The position numbers were made by a program, and so were the translations under genes. From positions 1 through 64,000 of the forward strand of contig JAICYD010000016.1 of NCBI GenBank assembly GCA_025934375.1: a stretch of DNA of 64,000 nt, written 5' to 3'. This stretch comes from Streptosporangiaceae bacterium. GTDB lineage: Bacteria; Actinomycetota; Actinomycetes; Streptosporangiales; Streptosporangiaceae. Positions 1 to 7,059 of the stretch are shown piece after piece; within the stretch, counting starts at the first letter, position 1; every line of letters starts with the position of its first letter. The notes below the pieces were generated by a model. It worked only from the letters and a program-made list of their open reading frames with translations. It ran no database searches and was not told the origin of the DNA.

Positions 1-451
1 CAGGCCCCGGACGGCTAGGCCCCGGACGGCCAGGCCCCGGGTCGGCGGGGCGGGCGGAGTATGCGGTGCAGGCGGCCTCGCCCGCGTCCCACCGGCCCGC
101 CGCGGTGGTCCAGGCCAGCGCCACGACCGCTGACCCGTCGGCGATCGCGGGCAGCAGCCGTTCGCAGGCCGCCGGGTCATCGCAGCCCAGCACGGCCCGC
201 GCGGCGAGGACCGCCGAGCCCAGCATGGGGGCCGGCGTCAGGTTACGGCCGAGCTCGGCCATCACGACGCAGACCTCGGCGAGGCCCGCGCCGGCCCCGC
301 CGTACCGCGCGGGAATGGCCAGGCCGGCCACGCCCACCTCTTCGCAGAGCCGGCGCCACGGGGCGGGCGCGGCCCCGCTGCCCGCCCCGGACTTCGCCAG
401 CAGGCCGCGGACCGCGTCTCGCAGGTCGTGCTGCTCAGCGGTGAGGTTCAT
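1..451 (-). CDS. Acyl-CoA dehydrogenase, N-terminal part (runs off the left edge)
   Basis: The protein starts MNLTAEQHDLRDAVRGLL, the usual opening of an acyl-CoA dehydrogenase N-terminal helical domain, and continues with GVAGLAIPARYGGAGAG and an ERLLPAIADGS segment typical of the alpha-helical domain before leaving the window. The ATG sits in a TGATG overlap with the upstream remnant gene, so it is the last visible gene of the fadD3-led minus-strand operon. In mycobacteria the KstR2 regulon carries the FadE31-FadE32-FadE33 dehydrogenases of steroid C/D-ring catabolism. By position this would be a FadE32/FadE33-type subunit, but the catalytic part is not visible, so the assignment is inference. 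Confidence 0.75.
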   Translation of the reverse strand, partial: MNLTAEQHDLRDAVRGLLAKSGAGSGAAPAPWRRLCEEVGVAGLAIPARYGGAGAGLAEVCVVMAELGRNLTPAPMLGSAVLAARAVLGCDDPAACERLLPAIADGSAVVALAWTTAAGRWDAGEAACTAYSARPADPGPGRPGPSRPGP

Positions 452-977
452 CAAACCGTGCCCTCCTTGGCGAGCTCGGCCAGGACGCGCTCGCGGTGCC
501 AGGCGGCCGGGCCCCAGGCCCCGGCCAGCGCGCGGCCGGCCGGCCGAACTGCGCGCGCGTGCCCGCGTGCCGGACGCTGGCCGCCAGCAGCGCGCGCCCG
601 GCGCCGAGCAGTTGCGCCGCGCACGCCAGCGTGCCCAGCTCGAACGCGTCCGCCACGGGCGTGCTCGCGTCCCCGGCGATCACCCCGGGCTCCCCGACGA
701 CGTCGCAGTCGGGCACGAACACCTCGTCCACGAAGATCTCGGCGAACCCGGCCTCGCCGGACAGCTGGCGGATCGGCCGGACCGTCACCCCGGGCGCCCG
801 CAGGGAGAACAGCAGGTAGGTCAGGCCGTGATGGCGCGCGCCGGCACTGCTGCGTTCGGGGGGGCCGGTGCGAAACAGCCCGAACACGCGGTCGGCGAAG
901 GCGGCGCGCGAGCTCCACGTCTTGGTGCCCGACAGCCGCCAGCCGCCGTCGGCGCGGGAGATGACTGCCGTCTTCAC
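435..977 (-). pseudogene. Truncated FadE31-like acyl-CoA dehydrogenase remnant
   Basis: The 180-residue frame begins abruptly at KTAVISRADGGWRLSGTKTW, the middle beta-domain of an acyl-CoA dehydrogenase. It continues with WSSRAAFADRVFGLFR, HHGLTYLLFSL and GVTVRPIRQLSGEAGF, segments that strongly recall mycobacterial FadE31. The roughly 150 N-terminal residues, including the helical domain, are missing. After AQFGRPA the match stops; a second frame supplies a different tail that ends at the TGATG junction with the next gene. The part around AFELGTLACAAQLLGAGRAL looks more like the other FadE type, so this may be a chimera left by deletion. The GTG start still overlaps the upstream stop as GTGA, so it could be translated. 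Without the FAD/substrate N-terminal domain and the catalytic C-terminal domain it should be inactive. Confidence 0.7.
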
Positions 978-1810
978 TTCGCGGCCTTCTTCATCCCGCG
1001 GGCGTCCAGCCCGGCCAGCGAGTCGCCGCGCACCTCCGCGTTGTGCGCGTGCGCCAGGTGATGCAGGCCGAAGACGGCCTCCATCCCGGGCCGCAGGCCC
1101 ATCTGGTCCTCGCACTGGTTCACCGCGCGCTTGGCCAGGGCCAGGCCGAAGGACGGCATCGCGGCGACCTCGGCCGCCATCGCGAACGTGGCGGCCTCAA
1201 GCTCCGTGCGCGGGACCACCCGGTTGACCATGCCGACGGCGTAAGCACGCTCCGCGCTGAACCGGCCGCCGGTGAACAGCACCTCCTTCGCGAAGCGGGG
1301 CCCGAGCATCCACGGGTGCGCGAAGTACTCCACCCCCGGGATGCCCATCCGCACCACCGGGTCGGCGAAGAACGCGTCCTCGGCCGCCACGATCAGGTCG
1401 CACACCCAGGCGAGCATGAGGCCGCCGGCGATGCAGGCGCCGTGCACCATGGCGATGACGGGCTTGGGGATCTCCCGCCAGCGCCGGCACATCCCCAGGT
1501 AGACCTCCATCTCGCGGGCGTACCGGTTGTCCGCGCCGGCCTTGCCCACGTGGTCCCACCACAGCACCGCGTGGCGGTCGAAGCTCTTGTCGATGTCCCG
1601 CTCCGGGGTGCCGATGTCGTGGCCGGCGCTGAAGTGGTCACCCGCGCCGGCCAGCACGATGACCGCGACCTCGTCGTCGTTGACGGCCCGGGCGAACGCC
1701 GCGTCGAGGGCGTAGGTCATCGCGGAGTTCTGCGCGTTGCGGTACCGGGGCCGGTTCATCATGACCACCGCGACGGCGTCGCGCCGGGTGTAGAGGACCT
1801 CATCGGCCAT
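974..1810 (-). CDS. Enoyl-CoA hydratase/isomerase family protein
   Basis: A 278-residue crotonase-fold protein. NRPRYRNAQN near residue 20, the first oxyanion-hole segment AGAGDHFSAGHDIG, and the second segment HGACIAGGLMLAWVCDLIVA are clear. It has an insertion of about 30 residues (DKSFDRHAVLWWDHVGKAG) between the two segments, longer than in simple hydratases, so it is not a plain EchA20-type ring-D hydrolase. The ATG is chosen because GGAGG precedes it and it overlaps the fadD3 stop by 11 bp; the stop overlaps the next gene as GTGA. Its place in a fadD3 operon suggests a role in steroid-ring CoA-thioester beta-oxidation, but the substrate cannot be read from sequence. Confidence 0.85.
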   Translation of the reverse strand: MADEVLYTRRDAVAVVMMNRPRYRNAQNSAMTYALDAAFARAVNDDEVAVIVLAGAGDHFSAGHDIGTPERDIDKSFDRHAVLWWDHVGKAGADNRYAREMEVYLGMCRRWREIPKPVIAMVHGACIAGGLMLAWVCDLIVAAEDAFFADPVVRMGIPGVEYFAHPWMLGPRFAKEVLFTGGRFSAERAYAVGMVNRVVPRTELEAATFAMAAEVAAMPSFGLALAKRAVNQCEDQMGLRPGMEAVFGLHHLAHAHNAEVRGDSLAGLDARGMKKAAK

Positions 1811-3365
1811 CGGGGGCCTCCTTGAGCTGTCGCTTGAGCACCTTGCCGGAGGCGTTGCGCGGGAGGGCGGGGCGGAACTCCACCTGCCGGGGCACCTTGT
1901 AGTTCGCCAGCCGCTGGCGGCAAAAGGCCACCACCGCCGCCTCATCCAGGGCGCGCCCGGGCCGGGTGACGACGAACGCCCGGCCGACCTCGCCCAGCCT
2001 CGGGTCGGGGACCCCGACGACCGCGGACTCGGCGACGCCGTCCAGGCGGGCGAGGACCTGCTCGACCTCGGCGGGATAGACGTTGAAGCCGCCGCAGATG
2101 TACATGTCTGTCAGCCGGTCGGTGATCGTCAGGTACCCGGCCGCGTCCAGGCGGCCCACGTCCCCGGTGTGCAGCCAGCCGTCGGCGTCGATGGCGGCGG
2201 CGGTCGCGGCCGGGTCGTCCAGGTAGCCCAGCATGAGGTTGGGGCCGCGCAGCAAGACCTCGCCGGCCCCGCTCAGCGCCACCTCGAACCCAGCCGCGGC
2301 CCGGCCGCAGGTGCGGGCCACCGTGGCCGGGTCGTCGCCGGGCTGGCACATGGTCGCCACGACCGCCTCGGTCAGCCCGTAGGCGGTGAGCACCACCTCG
2401 AAGCCGAGCTCGTCGCGCATCCGCTCGACCAGGACCGCGGGGACGTTCGCGGCCCCGGTGACCGCCAGCCGCAGGGATGACAGGTCGAAGCGGCCGCGCT
2501 CGGGATGGTCCAGCAGCGTCTGGTACATGGTCGGCGCGCCGGGCAGCACGGTGATCCGCAGCTCCTCGATCAGCGCCATCGCCCGCACGGGGTCGAAGAC
2601 CGGGACCGGCACCATGGCGGCACCGCTGACGAGGCAGGCCAGGATGCCCGCCTTGTAGCCGAAGCTGTGGAAGAACGGGTTCACGATCAGGTAGCGGTCG
2701 CCCGTGGTCAGCCCGCCCAGCCCGGCCCAGGCGGCGGCGACCGCCAGGGCGCTGCGGTGGCTGCTCATCACGCCCTTGCTGCGCCCGGTGGTCCCGGAGG
2801 TGAAAAGGATGTCGCTGACGTCCCGCGCGCCGACCGCCGCCGCCCGGGCCACGGCTGAGGACGGGGCAGTCGCCACCGCTCGTTCGGTGAAATCCGCCCA
2901 GTCCTTGCCGGTCTTTACGGTGAGCGCGAGCCGGGCGAGGGCCCCGCCGGCATCGCGGGCGGCTGCGTTACTGGCAACTGCGGCGGCGCGCAGCGCGCCG
3001 AGCCGGTCCACGCCGAGGAAGTCCTCGGCCACGAACAGGGCGCGCGCCCCGCTGCGGCTGATCACGTCGAGCGCCTCGGCGCCGGTGAACCGCGTGCTGA
3101 CCGGGACCAGGGTGGCGCCCGCGGATAGCGAGCCGAGCGCCGCGAGCACCCACTCCAGGCCGTTGGGGCACCACAGCGCGACCCGGTCGCCGGCGGCAAT
3201 CCCCTCGGCGATGAGCGCGCGAGCCACCTCGCCCGCCCGCTCGGCGAGCCGGGCGTAGCTCAGCCGCGACCCGCCCGGGTCGGCGATCGCCTCCGCGGCG
3301 CCGAACTCCCGCGCCGCGCGCAGGAGCGCCGCCGGGATGGTAGCGGGCGCGATGGTCGCCTCCAC
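1800..3365 (-). CDS. fadD3: Acyl-CoA ligase, FadD3-like (HIP-CoA synthetase)
   Basis: A 521-residue adenylate-forming ligase. The P-loop-like motif SDILFTSGTTGRSKGVM, the TAYGLTEA adenine-site motif, the hinge TGDVGRL...TITDRLTDMYICGG and the C-terminal catalytic lysine in PRNASGKVLKRQL are all present. Length and sequence match mycobacterial FadD3, which activates the steroid C/D-ring intermediate HIP (3aH-4-(3'-propanoate)-7a-methylhexahydro-1,5-indanedione) with CoA in the cytosol. The GTG start is inferred from where N-terminal homology begins and because it leaves a short divergent promoter region shared with fadE30. Downstream genes overlap it, making a fadD3-ech-fadE operon. The fadD3//fadE30-ipdF neighbourhood, also seen in the mycobacterial KstR2 regulon, strengthens the call. 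Confidence 0.85.
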   Translation of the reverse strand: MEATIAPATIPAALLRAAREFGAAEAIADPGGSRLSYARLAERAGEVARALIAEGIAAGDRVALWCPNGLEWVLAALGSLSAGATLVPVSTRFTGAEALDVISRSGARALFVAEDFLGVDRLGALRAAAVASNAAARDAGGALARLALTVKTGKDWADFTERAVATAPSSAVARAAAVGARDVSDILFTSGTTGRSKGVMSSHRSALAVAAAWAGLGGLTTGDRYLIVNPFFHSFGYKAGILACLVSGAAMVPVPVFDPVRAMALIEELRITVLPGAPTMYQTLLDHPERGRFDLSSLRLAVTGAANVPAVLVERMRDELGFEVVLTAYGLTEAVVATMCQPGDDPATVARTCGRAAAGFEVALSGAGEVLLRGPNLMLGYLDDPAATAAAIDADGWLHTGDVGRLDAAGYLTITDRLTDMYICGGFNVYPAEVEQVLARLDGVAESAVVGVPDPRLGEVGRAFVVTRPGRALDEAAVVAFCRQRLANYKVPRQVEFRPALPRNASGKVLKRQLKEAPDGR

Positions 3366-3375
3366 CGCTTGAGCG

Positions 3376-3395
3376 TACCAAGCACGCGCTTGGTA
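3376..3395. promoter_or_regulatory. Inverted repeat between fadD3 and fadE30 (TetR/KstR2-like operator)
   Basis: A perfect 8+4+8 inverted repeat, TACCAAGC-acgc-GCTTGGTA, lies in the 40-bp divergent promoter between fadD3 and fadE30. KstR2 sites in mycobacteria are described as AnCAAGnnCTTGnT. The half-site ACCAAG/CTTGGT matches, but the gap here is 6 rather than 2 bases, so this is either a lineage variant of the KstR2 box or the site of a related TetR regulator. The regulator gene is not in the window. Confidence 0.6.
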
Positions 3396-3405
3396 TGGTA
3401 GGTGG

Positions 3406-4578
3406 ATGGAGTTCAGCGCCGACGACGAGGACTTCCGCGGCCACCTGCGCGAGTGGCTGGCCGCGAACGTGCCGCCCGCGCTGCGGGGCGCCGGCGGCCC
3501 CGGCCGGGACGACGAGGCGTTCGCCAGCCGGCTGGCCTGGGGCCAGCGGCTGGCCGCGGCGGGCTGGAACTGCCTCGGCTGGCCGGCCGAGCACGGCGGG
3601 CAGGGCGCGTCCCTGGCCCGGCAGGTGATCTTCCACGAGGAGTACGCGCGCAGCGGGGCGCCGGCCCGGGTCGCGGTGGTCGGCGAGGAGCTGCTGGCGC
3701 CGACGCTGATCGCGTTCGGCACCCCGGAGCAGAAGCAGCGTTTCCTGCCGCCGATCGCCGCGGTGCGGGAGCTGTGGTGCCAGGGCTACTCCGAGCCGGG
3801 CGCCGGGTCTGACCTGGCGTCGGTGGCGACCGCGGCGGTCCGCGACGGAGATGAGTGGGTGGTCACCGGCCAGAAGGTGTGGACGTCGCTGGCCCAGTAC
3901 GCCGACTGGTGCTTCGTGGTGTGCCGGACCACGCCGGGGTCGCGGCGCTCGGCCGGGCTGTCCTACCTGCTGGTTCCCATGCGCCAGCCGGGGGTCACCG
4001 TCCGCCCGATCAGGCAGCTGACCGGCGAGGCGGAGTTCAACGAGGTCTTCTTCGACGGGGCGCGCACGCACGCCGGCAACATCGTCGGCGCGCCGGGGGA
4101 CGGGTGGCGGATCGCGATGGCGACGTTGCGGTTCGAGCGCGGCGTCGCGATGCTCGGCAAGCAGGTGGGGTACCGGCGCGAGCTGGCCGACCTGGTGGCG
4201 GTCGCGCGGCGGTCGGGGGCGGCGGCCGACCCCGGCGTGCGCGAGCGGCTGGCCCGGGCCTGGATCGGCCTGGAGGTCATGCGGGCGTACGCGCTGGACA
4301 CCCTCGGGGAGGCCGGCGGCAGCGGGGCGGAGGCGTCGGTGCTCAAGACGTTGTGGTCACGCTGGCACCAGGAGCTGGGGGAACTGGCGATGGACGTGCA
4401 CGGGGCGGCGTCGATGGCAGTGGACACCGAGGCTGGGGACAGCGCCGGGGAGCTGCGCGCGTGGCAGAAGCTGTACCTGTTCAGCCGGGCGGAGACGATC
4501 TACGGCGGGTCCGATGAGATCCAGCACAACATCATCGCCACCCACGCGCTCGGCCTGCCCCGGCCGCCCCGCCCGTGA
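3406..4578 (+). CDS. fadE30: Acyl-CoA dehydrogenase FadE30-like
   Basis: A full-length 390-residue acyl-CoA dehydrogenase. The N-terminal domain starts MEFSADDEDFRGHLREWL. The beta-domain carries CQGYSEPGAGSDLAS and GDEWVVTGQKVWTS, and the C-terminal domain ends with the ETIYGGSDEIQHNII motif. It resembles FadE30, the dehydrogenase acting on the HIP-CoA propionyl side chain in steroid C/D-ring breakdown. It diverges from fadD3 over an inverted repeat and overlaps ipdF by GTGA, so the two are translationally coupled. The start is set by the ATG just after GGTAGGTGG. Family certain; FadE30 orthology is inferred from sequence and from the fadD3/ipdF neighbours. Confidence 0.87.
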   Translation: MEFSADDEDFRGHLREWLAANVPPALRGAGGPGRDDEAFASRLAWGQRLAAAGWNCLGWPAEHGGQGASLARQVIFHEEYARSGAPARVAVVGEELLAPTLIAFGTPEQKQRFLPPIAAVRELWCQGYSEPGAGSDLASVATAAVRDGDEWVVTGQKVWTSLAQYADWCFVVCRTTPGSRRSAGLSYLLVPMRQPGVTVRPIRQLTGEAEFNEVFFDGARTHAGNIVGAPGDGWRIAMATLRFERGVAMLGKQVGYRRELADLVAVARRSGAAADPGVRERLARAWIGLEVMRAYALDTLGEAGGSGAEASVLKTLWSRWHQELGELAMDVHGAASMAVDTEAGDSAGELRAWQKLYLFSRAETIYGGSDEIQHNIIATHALGLPRPPRP

Positions 4579-5384
4579 CCACGTCTCCCGCCGCCCCGCC
4601 TGAGGGACCGCCGCCGAAGCCGCCGGCCGGGCATGGCCTGCTGGAGGGCAAGGTCGTCGTGGTCACCGCGGCGGCCGGCACCGGCATCGGCTCCGCCGCC
4701 GCCCGCCGCTGCCTGGCCGAAGGCGCCGAGGTGATGATCAGCGACCAGCACGCGCGGCGGCTGGGGGAGGCCCGTGCGGAGCTGGCGGCTGAGTACGGCG
4801 ACCGGGTGGCGGCGGCCGGCTGCGATGTTACCGACGAGGCCGCGGTCACCGGGCTGATGGAGGGCGCGGTCGCCCGGTTCGGGCGGATCGACGTGCTCAT
4901 CAACAACGCCGGACTCGGCGGCACCGCCTCGGTCCTGGACATGACCGACGAGCAGTGGGGCAAGGTCCTCGACGTCACGCTGAACGGCACCTTCCGCTGC
5001 ACCCGGGCGGCGCTGCGCGTCATGGTTGAGCAGGGGCACGGGGGAGCGGTCGTCAACAACGCCTCCGTCCTGGGCTGGCGCGCGCAGCCGGGGCAGGCGC
5101 ACTACGCGGCGGCCAAGGCCGGGGTGATGGCGTTCACCCGCTGCGCGGCGCTCGATGTCGCCGCCCATGGCATCCGGGTCAACGCGGTCGCGCCGAGCCT
5201 GGCGATGCACCCGTTCCTGGCCAAGGTCACCAGCGAGGAGCTGCTGGCCGAGCTGGTAGGGCGGGAGGCCTTCGGCCGCTCGGCGCAGCCCTGGGAGGTC
5301 GCCAACGTCATGGTCTTCCTGGCGAGCGATTACGCCTCCTACCTCACCGGCGAGGTCGTCGCGGTCAGCAGCCAGCACCCCTGA
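4575..5384 (+). CDS. ipdF: Short-chain dehydrogenase IpdF-like (5-OH-HIP-CoA dehydrogenase)
   Basis: A 269-residue classical SDR. The cofactor motif reads GKVVVVTAAAGTGIGSAAAR, followed by the acidic pair DVTDE, NNAGLGG, the catalytic Ser in NNASVLGW, and YAAAK. Unusual family-specific segments (SVLGWRAQPGQAHYAAAKAG and the C-terminus SSYLTGEVVAVSSQHP) agree closely with mycobacterial IpdF (Rv3559c), which oxidises the 5-hydroxyl of 5-OH-HIP-CoA during steroid ring degradation. It overlaps fadE30 by GTGA. A roughly 25-residue Pro-rich N-terminal extension precedes the Rossmann fold. No gene overlaps its 3' end, and the next gene starts about 100 bp later. Confidence 0.87.
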   Translation: MTTSPAAPPEGPPPKPPAGHGLLEGKVVVVTAAAGTGIGSAAARRCLAEGAEVMISDQHARRLGEARAELAAEYGDRVAAAGCDVTDEAAVTGLMEGAVARFGRIDVLINNAGLGGTASVLDMTDEQWGKVLDVTLNGTFRCTRAALRVMVEQGHGGAVVNNASVLGWRAQPGQAHYAAAKAGVMAFTRCAALDVAAHGIRVNAVAPSLAMHPFLAKVTSEELLAELVGREAFGRSAQPWEVANVMVFLASDYASYLTGEVVAVSSQHP

Positions 5385-5482
5385 GGCGGGCCGCAGGGGC
5401 ACGGTTTCGGGGGTAGTCGGTGAAACGCGTCCGGTTGTAGAGTCGAGGCGGGGTGAGGCGGCATCCGGAGGGTTTGGCGCAT

Positions 5483-6700
5483 ATGCCCGCTCAGAATGAA
5501 GCTCCGCAGTTCCCGTTCCCGCCTTCCCCGGTGCCCTACAGCCCTGGGCCGCAAGTGCGGGAGCTGATGGCGAAATGCCCGGTCAACCAGGTCCGGCTGC
5601 CCGACGATTCCACCGCTTGGCTGGTCACGGGCTTCGCCGAGGCGCGTGAAGTGATGATCGATCAGCGTTATTCCCGCGCGCTCGTCTTCGCCCCGGGCCG
5701 GCAGGTGTACGGCGTGGAGGCGACGCTGTCCGATGCCCTGATCGCCAAGGACCCGCCCGAGCACACTCGCCTGCGCAAGCTGGTGGCGGCCGCGTTCACT
5801 GACAAGCGCATGCAGGCTCTGCGCCCCCGGGTCGCCCTGATCGTCGATGACCTGGTCGACGCGATGCTGGCCGGCCCGCGCCCCGCTGACCTGTCCCGCT
5901 CGTTCTCGCTCATGGTCCCGGCCAGCGTGATATGCGCCCTGCTCGGCGTCCCGGTAACGGACGTGGAGCGCTTCCATGAATGGTCGAATGCGATATTCGC
6001 CGACTGGAGCCGGTCACGGGAGGAGATTGGCCAGGCCTACGCCGCCATGAGCGGTTACATGTCGGAGCTGATCACCCAGAAGCGGGAGTCGCCCGAGGAT
6101 GACCTGATCAGCGTGCTCATCGACGCCCGCGACTCCCGCGGCAAGCTCACCGAAGCCGAGCTCGTCGACTTCTGCATCCAGTTGCTGGCCGCTGGCCACG
6201 AGACCACGGCCAGCTCGATCAACATGTCGTTCGTGGCGCTGTGCCAGCACCCGGGCGAGCTAGCCCGGCTCCGGGCCGACCCCGGGCTCATCCCCGCGGC
6301 GGTAGAAGAGCTCCTGCGGTACGTGATCATCAGCGGCAGCGGCTTCATCCCGCTGGCGCGCATCACCCGGGAGGAGGTGTGCCTGGGCGGCGTCACGATC
6401 CCGGCCGGGGAGACCGTCCTGCCATCGTTCAATGTCGCCAACCGGGACCCCGCGGCATTCGAGGACCCGGACCGGCTTGACGTGGGACGCGTGCCAAAGA
6501 CTCACCTGGGCTTCGGCGCGGGCGCCCACCACTGCCTGGGCGCGCAGCTGGCCCGGATGGAGCTTCAGGAGGCGCTGCGCGGGCTACTGACCCGGCTGCC
6601 CGGCCTGCGGATGACCAGGCCGATGTCCGAGCTCGAATTCCGCGAGGGGCAGGTCATCGCCAGCATGCGCGAGCTTCCCGTGACCTGGGATGACGCATGA
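5483..6700 (+). CDS. Cytochrome P450 (bacterial class I)
   Basis: A 405-residue soluble P450. The I-helix oxygen-activating motif is LLAAGHETTA, the K-helix ExxR lies in EELLRY, and the haem-ligand loop is FGAGAHHCLGAQLAR with the ligand Cys near residue 351. The ATG is preferred over an earlier in-frame GTG because GGAGGG lies about 10 bp upstream. It overlaps a dedicated ferredoxin gene by ATGA, so it is a class I system needing a separate reductase. It lies downstream of the steroid ring genes, but nothing shows its substrate; it is not a CYP125 (that gene is elsewhere in the window). Confidence 0.9.
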   Translation: MPAQNEAPQFPFPPSPVPYSPGPQVRELMAKCPVNQVRLPDDSTAWLVTGFAEAREVMIDQRYSRALVFAPGRQVYGVEATLSDALIAKDPPEHTRLRKLVAAAFTDKRMQALRPRVALIVDDLVDAMLAGPRPADLSRSFSLMVPASVICALLGVPVTDVERFHEWSNAIFADWSRSREEIGQAYAAMSGYMSELITQKRESPEDDLISVLIDARDSRGKLTEAELVDFCIQLLAAGHETTASSINMSFVALCQHPGELARLRADPGLIPAAVEELLRYVIISGSGFIPLARITREEVCLGGVTIPAGETVLPSFNVANRDPAAFEDPDRLDVGRVPKTHLGFGAGAHHCLGAQLARMELQEALRGLLTRLPGLRMTRPMSELEFREGQVIASMRELPVTWDDA

Positions 6701-6921
6701 CGTGGCGGGTGACGGTCGATACCGGGCTGTGCATCAGCTCCGGCGTGTGCCTGGCCACCGCGCCGGGCCGGTTCCGGTTCGATGAGTCGCAGCACTCCAG
6801 CCCGGTACAGGCGCTGACCGAGCCCGACGACCAGGTCAGGGACGCGGCGGCGTCCTGCCCGGTCGAGGCGATCCTGCTGACCTACGCGGGCACCGGCGAG
6901 CCCGTCCCGCCCCCCGACTGA
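6697..6921 (+). CDS. 3Fe-4S-type ferredoxin, P450 partner
   Basis: A 74-residue ferredoxin with cysteines at about 12, 18 and 54 (CISSGVC ... SCPVEAI). The spacing C-x5-C ... CP, with no fourth cysteine in the first cluster loop, fits the 3Fe-4S ferredoxins that pair with actinobacterial P450s. It overlaps the P450 stop as ATGA and surely serves as its electron donor. The Pro-rich C-terminus (GEPVPPPD) is unstructured. No ferredoxin reductase gene is nearby. Confidence 0.9.
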   Translation: MTWRVTVDTGLCISSGVCLATAPGRFRFDESQHSSPVQALTEPDDQVRDAAASCPVEAILLTYAGTGEPVPPPD

Positions 6922-7059
6922 CAACCCCCGGGTCGCGCGTGCTCAGCCGGGAAGGGGGCAGCGGCGGGGCATTAGGTGATTACCCGCGCCGCGTGAGCGG
7001 ACATCCGTGAGGCGGGGGTTCGCTGGACGTCGCGGCGCCTGTTACCGCACAGTAGGGAA

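Noticed and set aside
66..1061. Long plus-strand frame at the left end
   Set aside because: It reads against two recognisable acyl-CoA dehydrogenase segments on the minus strand and has no domain.
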